The translations under genes and the position numbers were made by a program. From Micromonospora sp. HM5-17 (lineage in GTDB: Bacteria > Actinomycetota > Actinomycetes > Mycobacteriales > Micromonosporaceae), in contig NZ_RJWA01000002.1 in the NCBI RefSeq assembly GCF_003762835.1, forward strand, positions 434,001-498,000: DNA of 64,000 nt. Direction: 5' to 3'. Below are positions 12,278 to 20,498 of this stretch, one piece after another. Every line of letters begins with the position of its first letter. The first letter of the stretch is position 1. The notes beneath the pieces were generated by a model. That model searched no databases and was not told the origin of the DNA. It saw only the letters and a list, made by a program, of their open reading frames with translations.

Positions 12278-14011
12278 GTGCTGGTCGGAGCAGGGGACAC
12301 GACGTGGGCGCCCGTCCGTGCCTGGCTACACCGGCGGCGGAGGCCGCTCCTGGACTGGCTGCTCTGGGCCGTGCTCGCCATGCCGACCACCTGGGCGCTG
12401 GTGACCCCGCCATACCGTTTCTGGCCGGGCGTCCGGCTGGCCGGCGCGCTGCTGGTGGTGGGCGTGGCGGTGTGGGCGAGTCGCCGGGCGCCGCTGGTCT
12501 CGTTGACCCTCGTCGTGCTGGCGACCCTCCTCGACGGCAACATCGTCTTCGCGATCCCCGTCCTGGGCTATCTGGTGGGCCGGCGGATGGAACGGGTCGC
12601 TCCGGCGGCCCTCGTCTTCGTCGGGATCGCCCTCGGCGGGACCGCGCTGAACCTCGGCGTCCTCGGCGTCGGAGCCGAACAGTGGTACCTGCTCGCCACC
12701 ACACTGGTGTTCGGTGGGGTCCTGCCCTGGCTGGTCGGCCGCTACCGTCGCCAGCGCTGGGCCCTGGTCCTGGCCAACCGGGAGCAGGCGGAGCTGGCCG
12801 AGCGGGAGCGACGCGGGGCCGTCGAGCGTATCCGGATGCGGGAACGGGCCCGGATCGCCCAGGACATTCACGACTCACTCGGCCACGAGCTGAGCCTGAT
12901 CGCGCTCCGGGCCGGTGCGCTGGAGCTGGCGCCGGACCTCGCCGAGCGGCACCGCCGCGCGGCCGGGGAGGTCCGGGCCAGCGTGGCCCTGGCAACCGAA
13001 CGGCTGCGCCAGGTGATCGGGGTTCTCCGGGACGATGCCGAGCCCGCGCCGACCCGGCCGGTCGGGGAGGGGATCGCCGACCTCGTCGCGCGGTCCCGCG
13101 CCGCCGGCATGTCGATCCGGCTCCTGACCGGGCCGGATCCGGCACCGCGCCCCGGGTCCCGCACCGCGGGCCCGGCGGACCCGGCCACCTCGCCGGCGAC
13201 GGCGGTGATGGGGGGCGGGTCCGCGCCGACCGGACCCGCCGGAGCGGCGGACGGATCCGCGCCGGCCGAGTCGCGGGCGGAGGTGGCGGCGGGCGTGTCG
13301 GTCGGTCTGCCGCCGCTGGTCGAACGGGCCGCGTACCGGGTGGTGCAGGAGGCGCTGACCAACGCGAACCGGCACGCACCGGGCGCCGCGGTCACGGTAC
13401 GGCTCGACAGCACCGCCGGTCGGACGGTGGTGCGGGTGACCAACGACCCGCCGCCGGTCGGGCCGGTGCCCGACCTCAGGACCACCGGATCGGGGCTGGT
13501 CGCCCTCGCGGAGTGGGTCCGGACGGCCGGCGGGACGCTGCGGGCCGGCCCGGCGGCGGGCGGCTTCGAGGTGGTGGCGGAGCTGCCCCACACGCCCCTC
13601 CGCACCCCGGTCGACGATGACGACATCCTCCTGGCGCCGCTGCCCTCCGCCTCGGTGGAGCGGCTGGACCGGGCCCGCCGCCGGGTCCGGCGCAGCCTGG
13701 TGGCGGCGGTCGCCGTACCGGCGCTGGTCGCGGTCGGGCTCACCCTGGCGTACTACCCGATCGCGACCTTCGGCAGCGTCCTGCCCGCCGAGCGGTTCGA
13801 GCGGATGCGGCTCGGCCAGTCCCGGGCCGAACTCCGTGACGCGCTGCCGCGCCGGCAGCTCACCGCGCCGGCCCCGACCGGCACCACGCCCACCCCGCCC
13901 GGGGCGAGCTGCGAGTACTACCCGGACGCCGGCTTCCCGATGGGGCGCGTCGTCTACCGGCTCTGTTTCGTGGACGGCCGACTGGCGGTCAAGGAACGGC
14001 TGCCCGGCTGA
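12278..14011 (+). CDS. Membrane sensor histidine kinase (HisKA_3/NarL class) with extra C-terminal domain
   Basis: 577 residues. Four to five hydrophobic segments occupy about residues 25-150, without a large extracellular sensor. The dimerisation/phosphoacceptor region reads RIAQDIHDSLGHELSLIALR, with the histidine near residue 196. The ATPase domain has AYRVVQEALTNANRHAPG (N-box, near 352) and GSGLVALAEWV (G-box, near 409). A low-complexity Ala/Gly/Pro insert (about 285-340) separates the two. Beyond the kinase there is an additional transmembrane helix (about 473-493) and a 75-residue domain beginning RLGQSRAELRDALP and containing two cysteines. It resembles a BamE/SmpA-like module by its start pattern only. 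It pairs with the response regulator 62 bp downstream. The signal is unknown. Confidence 0.85.
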   Translation: MLVGAGDTTWAPVRAWLHRRRRPLLDWLLWAVLAMPTTWALVTPPYRFWPGVRLAGALLVVGVAVWASRRAPLVSLTLVVLATLLDGNIVFAIPVLGYLVGRRMERVAPAALVFVGIALGGTALNLGVLGVGAEQWYLLATTLVFGGVLPWLVGRYRRQRWALVLANREQAELAERERRGAVERIRMRERARIAQDIHDSLGHELSLIALRAGALELAPDLAERHRRAAGEVRASVALATERLRQVIGVLRDDAEPAPTRPVGEGIADLVARSRAAGMSIRLLTGPDPAPRPGSRTAGPADPATSPATAVMGGGSAPTGPAGAADGSAPAESRAEVAAGVSVGLPPLVERAAYRVVQEALTNANRHAPGAAVTVRLDSTAGRTVVRVTNDPPPVGPVPDLRTTGSGLVALAEWVRTAGGTLRAGPAAGGFEVVAELPHTPLRTPVDDDDILLAPLPSASVERLDRARRRVRRSLVAAVAVPALVAVGLTLAYYPIATFGSVLPAERFERMRLGQSRAELRDALPRRQLTAPAPTGTTPTPPGASCEYYPDAGFPMGRVVYRLCFVDGRLAVKERLPG

Positions 14012-14073
14012 GGCACGGCGGCGGTCGTGGTCGCCGACGAGGCGGATCCGGAAGGGATCAGAGAGGGACAAGG

Positions 14074-14742
14074 GTGATTCCGGTACTACTGGCCGACGAC
14101 GAGATGATGATCCGGGCCGGTGTCCGGGCGATCCTGGCGACGGACCCGGAGATCGAGGTGGTCGCCGAGGCGGCCGACGGCCGCGCCGCGGTCGAACTGG
14201 TCCGGTCCCACCGGCCCCGGGTTGCCCTGCTGGACATCCGGATGCCCCGCCTTGACGGGCTCACCGCCGGCGCGCAGATCCGCCGTCTCGTCCCGGAGAC
14301 CGCGGTGGTCATGCTGACCACCTTCGGGGAGGACGACTACATCGCCCGCGCGCTCGGCGACGGGATGGCGGGGTTTCTGCTCAAGTCCGGCGACCCGCGA
14401 GAGCTGATCGCCGGGGTGCGGGCGGCGGCGGACGGTGCGGCGTACCTGTCGCCGCAGGTCGCCCGCCGGGTCATCGAACTCGGCGGCGGACTGCTGGCCC
14501 GGGGACCGGCGGCCCGGGAGCGGATCGCCGCCCTGACCGAGCGGGAGCGGGAGGTGCTGGCGCTGGTCGGGGCCGGCCTCTCCAACGCCGCGATCGGGCG
14601 GCGGCTGTTTCTGGTGGAGGGCACCGTGAAGAGCTACCTCAGCAGCATCTTCGTCCGGCTCGGCGTCCGCAATCGGGTCCAGGCGGCGATCATCGCGTAC
14701 GAGGCCGGGCTGGTGCCGGAGGACGTGCTCGGCGAGGAGTAG
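14074..14742 (+). CDS. NarL/FixJ-family response regulator
   Basis: 222 residues from a GTG with GAGAGGGA upstream. The receiver domain carries the acidic pair ADDE, the phosphoacceptor Asp in ALLDIRMPR (near 53), the threonine in MLTTFGED, and the lysine in FLLKSGDP. A LuxR-type helix-turn-helix follows (ALTEREREVLALVGAGLSN to GTVKSYLSSIFVRLGVRNR, about residues 150-205). It is the partner of the preceding kinase. Its last 53 bp overlap the 3' end of the convergent MocR gene. Confidence 0.93.
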   Translation: MIPVLLADDEMMIRAGVRAILATDPEIEVVAEAADGRAAVELVRSHRPRVALLDIRMPRLDGLTAGAQIRRLVPETAVVMLTTFGEDDYIARALGDGMAGFLLKSGDPRELIAGVRAAADGAAYLSPQVARRVIELGGGLLARGPAARERIAALTEREREVLALVGAGLSNAAIGRRLFLVEGTVKSYLSSIFVRLGVRNRVQAAIIAYEAGLVPEDVLGEE

Positions 14743-16234
14743 CGGAGACCGGCCGTGCGGAGAGCGACGCGGCCAGGCGGCGGACTCCGGCGACGATCTC
14801 CGCCTCCGGTGTCGCGGCGTACCCGAGCAGCAACCCGGGGCGTTCGTACGGCTCCAGAGCGTGCGCGGACACCGGCTGCACCTCCACGCCGTGCCGGGAC
14901 GCGCGCACGGCCGCCGCTGCGTCGTCCGTCTCCGGCGGCAGCCAACCGATCAGGTGCAGGCCGGCGGCCGGCGGCGCGACGGAGAGCACACCGTCGAGTT
15001 CGGCGTGGACCGCGCCGGCCAGGGTGGCGGCGCGGTGCGCGTACAGCGCCCGCATCCGCCGGACGTGTCGGGCGAAGTGCCCCTCGGCGATGAAGTCGGC
15101 GAGGGTGGCCTGCTCCAGCACGGGCGCGTGCACCGCGGCGAACCGGTGTCCGCTGACGAACGCGTCGACCAGGTGCTCTGGCACGACCACGAACCCGATG
15201 CGGAGCGCGGGGAAGAGCACCTTGCTGAAGCTTCCGACGTAGATGACCCGTCCCGCGCTGTCCAGACCCTGGAGCGAGGGCAGCGGGTCCCCGACGTGGC
15301 GGTACTCGCTGTCGTAGTCGTCCTCCACGATGTACGTTCCCGCGTCGCGCGCGTGTTCGAGCAGGGCGAGCCGGCGCGGAAGGCTCATGACCACACCGAG
15401 CGGAAACTGGTGTGACGGGGTGACGTAGACGAGCCGGGCCCCCGGGGCGCGGCGCCGACCGGCATCGACGTCCAGACCCTCCCGGTCCACCGGGACCGGT
15501 ACGGGCGTGGCGCCCGCGGAGACGATCGCCCCGCGCGCGCCGTAGTAGCCCGGATCCTCCACCCAGGCGTCGTCGCCCTGGTCGAGCAGGAGCCGCGCGG
15601 TCAGGCTGAGCGCGGCCTGCGCCCCGCTCACCACGATGACCTGGTCGGGCGTGCAGCGAACACCGCGCGCCAGGCCGACGTACCCGGCGATCGCCTCCCG
15701 CAGCGGCCGGTAGCCGGCAGGACTCTGGTAGCTCAGCAGCGCGTGGGACGACCGGCGGGATCGCCGTACCAGGAGCCTGGTCCACAGGTCGGTGGGGAAG
15801 GCGTCGAGGGCCGGCTGCCCGACGGGGAAGGCGCGGGGGCGCGCCTCGGCCGTCTCCGCCCCGCGGGTCCACCACCGGATGCCGGCCAGACGGGTGCCCT
15901 GGGCCGACAGCCGCGGTCGCGCCCCGGCGGTGTCGGGGGCGACCGACGGCGTCCGCGGGACCCGCAGGAGTGCCACGGTGGTGCCGGCGCCGGCCCGGCC
16001 CTCCAGGTACCCCTCGTCGCGGCGCCGCTCGTAGGCGTAGAGCGTCGTGGTACGCGACACACCCAACTCGGCCGCCAGGGCCCGCGAGGAGGGCAGCCGT
16101 ACGCCGGAGCCCAGTTGTCCGGAGAGGATCGCCTCGCGGATCGCCTGGTAGATCTGCCGGGAGACGGGGACGCCCGTGGATCGGTTCAGCGTCATCCCGA
16201 TGGCGGCAAGGGCGGGGGAGCGGGGCGGTGGCAT
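14690..16234 (-). CDS. MocR/PdxR-type regulator (GntR HTH fused to aminotransferase-like domain)
   Basis: 514 residues from an ATG; a start at the internal MTLNRSTGVPV (codon 14) is possible. A GntR winged helix (about 20-85: QIYQAIREAILSGQL, LPSSRALAAELGVSRTT) is joined by a linker to a fold-type I aminotransferase domain (about 125-490). The PLP-binding lysine is in GSFSKVLFPALRIG, with EDPGYYGARGA and VEDDYDSEYR also typical. Such proteins sense PLP or amino compounds rather than catalyse. It is divergent from the aldo/keto reductase at 16336 and likely controls it. AKRs include pyridoxal reductases, so a vitamin B6 link is possible but only inferred. Its 3' end overlaps the response regulator gene by 53 bp. 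Confidence 0.88.
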   Translation of the reverse strand: MPPPRSPALAAIGMTLNRSTGVPVSRQIYQAIREAILSGQLGSGVRLPSSRALAAELGVSRTTTLYAYERRRDEGYLEGRAGAGTTVALLRVPRTPSVAPDTAGARPRLSAQGTRLAGIRWWTRGAETAEARPRAFPVGQPALDAFPTDLWTRLLVRRSRRSSHALLSYQSPAGYRPLREAIAGYVGLARGVRCTPDQVIVVSGAQAALSLTARLLLDQGDDAWVEDPGYYGARGAIVSAGATPVPVPVDREGLDVDAGRRRAPGARLVYVTPSHQFPLGVVMSLPRRLALLEHARDAGTYIVEDDYDSEYRHVGDPLPSLQGLDSAGRVIYVGSFSKVLFPALRIGFVVVPEHLVDAFVSGHRFAAVHAPVLEQATLADFIAEGHFARHVRRMRALYAHRAATLAGAVHAELDGVLSVAPPAAGLHLIGWLPPETDDAAAAVRASRHGVEVQPVSAHALEPYERPGLLLGYAATPEAEIVAGVRRLAASLSARPVSATPRRARPPAPARPRTR

Positions 16235-16335
16235 GCGAAATGGCCTGATCGGCGGGAGCGAGATTGGCTATTCGGAGCGTACCAACCGCGCCCTAGCGTT
16301 ACCTCCGCACGATCGAGACCGTGGAAGGAGCACGC

Positions 16336-17328
16336 ATGACCGCTACGGGTGGAGGCATCGGCCGGCTCGGCAAGGAGGTCGGCGCCGTCGGCCTGGGCTG
16401 CTGGGCGATCGGCGGGCACTTCCTGTTCGACGGCAAGCCGGACGGTTGGGGGCTGGTGGACGACGCCGAGTCCGTCCGGGCCATCCACCGCGCCATCGAC
16501 CTGGGAGTGACGCTCTTCGACACCGCCGACGTCTACGGCACCGGGCACAGCGAGCGTGTGCTCGGCCAGGCCCTGAAGGGACGCCGGGACGGCGTACTGA
16601 TCGCCACCAAGTTCGGCTACGCCTACGACGAGTCCCGCCGGGAGATCACCGGCACCGACCTTTCCCCCGGGTACGTCCGACGTGCCTGCCTCGCGTCGCT
16701 GGCGCGACTCGGCACCGACTACCTCGACCTCTACCAGCTGCACGTCGGTGTGGTGGAGCCGGGCGTCGCCGACGACCTCCTCGCCGCCCTCGAGGACCTG
16801 GTGGACGAGGGACTGATCCGCAGCTACGGATGGAGCACCGACGAGCCGGACGCGATCCGGCGGTTGGCGGGTCGGCGGGGTGCCGCCGCCGCCCAGTTCC
16901 GCCTCAACGTGCTCTCCGGCTCGACCGAGGCCCTCGCGGCGTGCGAGGAGTCCGACCTGACCGGGCTGGCCCGTACGCCCCTGGCGATGGGGCTCCTCAC
17001 CGGGAAGTACGACGCCGGCTCGCGGCTGCCCGCCGACGACGTGCGCGGCAGCGGGCACTCGTGGGTGGAGTACTTCCACGACGGGCGCCCGGACGCCGGG
17101 TACCTCGAACGCCTCGCGGCGGTGCGGGAGATCCTCACCAGCGACGGACGGACGCTGGCGCAGGGGGCGCTCGGCTGGATCATGGCGCGCAGTCCCCGCG
17201 TGGTGCCGATCCCGGGGTTCAAGTCCGTCGCGCAGGCCGAGGAGAACGCGGGGGCGATCGCGCGTGGCCCGCTGACCGCCGCCCAGATGGCCGAGATCGA
17301 CGCGTTGCTGGATCCGCAGCCCGCCTAG
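16336..17328 (+). CDS. Aldo/keto reductase
   Basis: 330 residues. The ATG at 16336 has GGAAGGAG 6-13 bases upstream. The NADPH-dependent (beta/alpha)8 reductase signature is complete: Asp and Tyr in LFDTADVYGTG, Lys in IATKFGY, His in LYQLHVG, and a C-terminal cofactor loop IPGFKSVAQAEENAGA. The gene lies alone, divergent from a MocR regulator 101 bp away, and is followed by a strong hairpin. The substrate is unknown; pyridoxal is one candidate given the regulator type. Confidence 0.88.
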   Translation: MTATGGGIGRLGKEVGAVGLGCWAIGGHFLFDGKPDGWGLVDDAESVRAIHRAIDLGVTLFDTADVYGTGHSERVLGQALKGRRDGVLIATKFGYAYDESRREITGTDLSPGYVRRACLASLARLGTDYLDLYQLHVGVVEPGVADDLLAALEDLVDEGLIRSYGWSTDEPDAIRRLAGRRGAAAAQFRLNVLSGSTEALAACEESDLTGLARTPLAMGLLTGKYDAGSRLPADDVRGSGHSWVEYFHDGRPDAGYLERLAAVREILTSDGRTLAQGALGWIMARSPRVVPIPGFKSVAQAEENAGAIARGPLTAAQMAEIDALLDPQPA

Positions 17329-17416
17329 CGCGGAGCCGGGCCGGCACGGCGGGCTCCGGGCCCGGGGCGCGGGCTGCGCGGCCCCGGGCGGTGGCCCGGG
17401 CGGCGGCCCGGGCGGC

Positions 17417-17458
17417 GGTCACCGCGCCGGCCGATCACCTCGGCGATCGGCGGTGACC
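17417..17458 (+). terminator. Long hairpin downstream of the aldo/keto reductase
   Basis: GGTCACCGC and GCGGTGACC pair around an inner CCGATC/GATCGG stem. This lies 90 bp after the reductase stop, beyond a GC-rich stretch with short GGGCGGCGGCCC-type tandem repeats (17390-17416). Confidence 0.55.
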
Positions 17459-17590
17459 CGACTCACGACACCTCCGCCGGGTCGGGCTCGGGCCGGATGT
17501 CCGGATTGCCGGGGCGATTCGGCGTCCCGCGCCGGCCGGGGTCGTACGCTGGGTGCGGTCGTCAGGCGGCGCGGGTGGGAGGGACAGGTC

Positions 17591-18133
17591 ATGCGGCAGC
17601 AGGTCGAGGCGGACCCGGCAGCGCCTCAGGCGGCGTCCGGACCGCGGGGCGTCCGCTGGTTTCCCCGGATGCTCGCCCTGGCGTTCGTGATCGTCGTCGT
17701 GGACCAGCTCACCAAGTTCTGGGCGGTCTCCACCCTCTCCGACGGCCGTACCCTCCGGGTCCTCGGCGACCTGCTCAGCCTGCGCCTGCTCTACAACCCC
17801 GGCGCCGCCTTCTCGATCGGGACGGACCACACCTGGCTCTTCGCGATCATCGCGGCGATCGCCGTGCTGGCGATCATCTGGTTCGCCTGGCGGGTCCGGT
17901 CCCGGGCCTGGGGGATCGCGTTCGGGCTGGTGCTCGGCGGCGCCACCACCCATCTGCTGGACCGACTGTTCCGTCAGCCGGGCTTCGCCCGGGGACACGT
18001 GGTCGACTTCATCGACTACGCCGGGTTCTTCGTGGGGAACGTCGCCGACGTCTGCCTGGTGCTCGGCGGCGCCCTGATCGCCCTGCTCTACCTGCGGGGA
18101 GTCGCGCTGGACGGCCGCCGTCGCGACGGGTAA
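17591..18133 (+). CDS. lspA: Signal peptidase II-like (LspA), noncanonical GN motif
   Basis: 180 residues from an ATG with GGAGGGAC upstream. LspA removes prolipoprotein signal peptides in the membrane. Four hydrophobic helices are present. The N-terminal VVDQLTKFWAV, the loop LLYNPGAAFSIG, the first catalytic Asp in LLDRLF and the second in GNVADVCLVLG are all there. The usual GGAxGNxxDR box instead reads GGATTHLLDR: Gly-Asn is replaced by Thr-His. It may be a second, diverged copy. The 3' end overlaps the P450 gene by 46 bp. Family assignment is sound; full activity is less sure. Confidence 0.85.
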   Translation: MRQQVEADPAAPQAASGPRGVRWFPRMLALAFVIVVVDQLTKFWAVSTLSDGRTLRVLGDLLSLRLLYNPGAAFSIGTDHTWLFAIIAAIAVLAIIWFAWRVRSRAWGIAFGLVLGGATTHLLDRLFRQPGFARGHVVDFIDYAGFFVGNVADVCLVLGGALIALLYLRGVALDGRRRDG

Positions 18134-19305
18134 CGGGCCGATCCGGAGCGGGCGACGACAAAGGCGTCGGGCATCCGGAACGACAGGTTGTCCGGGCACC
18201 AGGGGGCCCGGAGCACCGTCAGGTCGGTCAGCAGCGGAGCGACCTCGTCGACCACCACCGCCGCCTCCAGCCGGGCGAGCTGGGCGCCGACGCAGCGGTG
18301 CGCCCCGGCGCCGAACGCCAGGTGTCGGCGTGATCCGCGCTGACCGGGCACGAACTCGTCCGGCGCCGCCACCACCGCCGGATCACGCCCGGCCCGGGCC
18401 AGCCACAGCACGAGGCTGGTCCCCGCGGGTACGGGGGTCGCGCCCAGTGTCGTGTCTCGGGCCGCGACCCGCCGCCAGGTGACGATCGGGGGCTCCAGCC
18501 GGAGCCCCTCCTCCACCACGTCGTCCACCGCGATGGTGCCGTCGCGCAGCCCGGCGAGGACCGCGGGCTCCCCGGCGAGCCGGTGTAGCAGCAGGGTGAG
18601 GAACTGCGAGGTGGTCTCCTGCCCGGCGACCAGGAGGAAGAACAATGCGCCGACGACGACCTCGGGGGGATGCCCGGCGGCGCGCAGCCGGGCGACGAGG
18701 CCGTCCCCGGTCCTGGCGAACCGGCGCAGCACCGCGTGGAACCGTCCGACGATCTTGGCCAGGACCCGCTGTCGCTCGGCGTCGACCGGCGCCCAGAACA
18801 GTTCCAGGGCGGCCCGGGTGAACTCCTTGACCACGTCGGTCGGCTCGTCGGGCAGGTCGACGAGCTGGGCCAGGGCCAGCAGCGGCAGGTCGGCCGCGAG
18901 GTCGGCGTAGAGGTCGACGGCGCGGCCGGCGTCGAGCGCGGCGGCAAGCCGGTCGACCCGGTCACGGACGACGGCGGTCAGCCAGGGCCGGAGCGCGGCG
19001 ACCCGGTGCGGGTGCAGGGCCTCGGCCACGATGCCGCGGATCTCCGGATGGCTCGGCCCGCCGTTGTTGGCCAGGGTGGGGGGTAGCCGAAAGCCGTGCC
19101 CGACCAGAACCCGTAGCGCGGCGACGGGGATCGGGGTCACCGCGTCCAGCGCGTTGTCCGGCAGGAACGTCGTCGGGTCGGCGAGCACCTGCCGGACCAG
19201 CGCGTGCCGGGTCACCACCAGGTGCGTGACCCCGACGTGGTCGGTGACGGCGACGACGTCCGGCCAGGGGCGGGCGACCGGCCCCTGCCAACTGCGAAAC
19301 AGCAC
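18088..19305 (-). CDS. Cytochrome P450
   Basis: 405 residues from a GTG. The I-helix oxygen-binding segment reads LLVAGQETTSQ (near 220), the ExxR motif EEGLRLE follows (near 262), and the heme-thiolate loop is HLAFGAGAHRCVGAQLARLE with the axial cysteine near 341. It is a soluble bacterial class that needs ferredoxin and reductase partners, none of which is nearby. It lies 13 bp downstream of a methyltransferase gene and is probably co-transcribed with it. The substrate is unknown. Confidence 0.93.
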   Translation of the reverse strand: MLFRSWQGPVARPWPDVVAVTDHVGVTHLVVTRHALVRQVLADPTTFLPDNALDAVTPIPVAALRVLVGHGFRLPPTLANNGGPSHPEIRGIVAEALHPHRVAALRPWLTAVVRDRVDRLAAALDAGRAVDLYADLAADLPLLALAQLVDLPDEPTDVVKEFTRAALELFWAPVDAERQRVLAKIVGRFHAVLRRFARTGDGLVARLRAAGHPPEVVVGALFFLLVAGQETTSQFLTLLLHRLAGEPAVLAGLRDGTIAVDDVVEEGLRLEPPIVTWRRVAARDTTLGATPVPAGTSLVLWLARAGRDPAVVAAPDEFVPGQRGSRRHLAFGAGAHRCVGAQLARLEAAVVVDEVAPLLTDLTVLRAPWCPDNLSFRMPDAFVVARSGSARYPSRRRPSSATPRR

Positions 19306-19318
19306 GTCACCACGCTAG

Positions 19319-19999
19319 TCAGTGCGACGGGTCGGCTCGGCCTGACCCCGGAGTGGCCGGATTCAGCTCCCAGACGGTGGTGTGCTTCGTCCGGACGCTC
19401 TCCAGCGCGGGCGGCACCGGAATGTCGTAGCTGGTGATTCTCCGGAACCGGGAACGGGGCAGGTACGCCCGCTCCGGGTCGCCGACCAGCACCCGGGCCC
19501 CGCCCTCGCGGGCGGCCCGGAGCAGGAACCGGAGCACCCGGTTGGCCAGCTGCGCGCTGTAGAAGACGTCGCCGGCCAGCACCACCTCGGCGTCGCCGGC
19601 CGGGCCGTCGAGGATGTCCCCGAGTTCGGCCTCCACCGTGACACCGTTCGCCCGGGCGTTCACCTCGATCGCGGCGACCGCCGTGGGGTCGATGTCGACG
19701 GCCCGGACCCGACTCGCGCCGGCCCGGGCCGCGGCGACCGCCACCAGGCCGGAGCCGGACGCCAGGTCGAGCACCGGTCGCCCGGCGACCGTCTCGGGAT
19801 GGTCGAGCAGGTACCGGGCCAGGGCCTGCCCGCCGGCCCAGGCGAAGGCCCAGAACGGCGGCGGTTGCTCGCTGCGGAACTCGCCCTCGGTCAGCTCCCA
19901 GAGACCGATCGGTTCGGCGGCCTGGTGGAGCCGTATCTCCGGGACCGCGGTCACCGGGGCGAGTCCGGCGTAGGCCCGAACGAAGTCAGCCGGGTTCAT
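19319..19999 (-). CDS. Class I SAM-dependent methyltransferase (ETFB-KMT/nicotinamide N-methyltransferase-like)
   Basis: 226 residues. The ATG at 19999 gives the start MNPADFVRAYAGL. Motif I is LDLASGSGLVAVAAA (about residue 85), followed by VRAVDIDPTA and a LAGDVFYSAQL segment, the pattern of the small methyltransferases related to ETFB lysine methyltransferase. The WAFAWAGGQALARYLLDHP stretch before motif I is also typical. The target could be a protein lysine or a small molecule; the adjacent P450 does not settle which. Confidence 0.82.
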   Translation of the reverse strand: MNPADFVRAYAGLAPVTAVPEIRLHQAAEPIGLWELTEGEFRSEQPPPFWAFAWAGGQALARYLLDHPETVAGRPVLDLASGSGLVAVAAARAGASRVRAVDIDPTAVAAIEVNARANGVTVEAELGDILDGPAGDAEVVLAGDVFYSAQLANRVLRFLLRAAREGGARVLVGDPERAYLPRSRFRRITSYDIPVPPALESVRTKHTTVWELNPATPGSGRADPSH

Positions 20000-20280
20000 C
20001 GACACAACCACAGATTGTCCCCGGGGTACCGTCCCGGCCCGGGCCCGGGGCCACGGTGTCGGGCCGGCCGTCGGCCGGCGTCGGAGGGTCCCGGCGCCGG
20101 GATTGGGAGCGTGCACCGGGGTGGGAGGTGCTCACGGAGCGTGGGCGCGCTGCCCGCACGTCTCGCCGGACGGGCGCCGGTGTGCGGGGCCGCCGGTGGC
20201 GCCGTATAACGGTTCAATGTCGTCGCCGCAGTGCGCGGTACGACGGGCCGGAAGGGCAGGTCGCGGGAGTCGTGACTCCC

Positions 20281-20332
20281 TTGACAACCGGCCGGAGCGC
20301 CCCTACCGTCCGGACGTGTTAAATCGTTTCAC
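20281..20332 (+). promoter_or_regulatory. Promoter and LacI-type operator of the sugar-binding protein gene
   Basis: TTGACA (20281-20286), a 17-bp spacer and TACCGT (20304-20309) form a good promoter. Immediately downstream is a LacI-type box whose minus strand reads TGAAACGATTTA (20320-20331), 10 of 12 identical to the rhaM operator TGAAACGGTTCA. Repression by the rhamnose-region LacI protein is inferred. The upstream part of this gap (20000-20280) shows no gene. Confidence 0.65.
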
Positions 20333-20428
20333 CCCATAACCCAGCAGCACCGTCACCCCACACCGCGACCAGGTCCACGACGACGTCGGATGGCCTTCCG
20401 ACGCCAAGCCCGACCCCTGTCCGTCCTG

Positions 20429-20442
20429 GGTAAGCGCTTGCC
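20429..20442. promoter_or_regulatory. Second LacI-type palindrome upstream of the sugar-binding protein gene
   Basis: GGTAAGCGCTTGCC has a perfect AAGCGCTT core and 12 of 14 symmetric positions. It lies 56 bp before the ATG at 20499, within the predicted 5' leader. The sequence differs from the TGAAACGNTTCA family, so a second regulator may act here. Confidence 0.5.
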
Positions 20443-20498
20443 GTCGGCCGAATCTCCACCGGGGGCACCTGGGCGCCACCGGGAAGGAGAAGATACTC

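Noticed and set aside
17385-17416. Short GGGCGGCGGCCC-type tandem units after the aldo/keto reductase
   Set aside because: Only two to three imperfect units in very GC-rich DNA; no array or CRISPR-like structure.
20000-20280. Short open frames between the methyltransferase and the sugar-binding protein promoter
   Set aside because: No ribosome site, no motif and skewed composition; they overlap promoter sequence.
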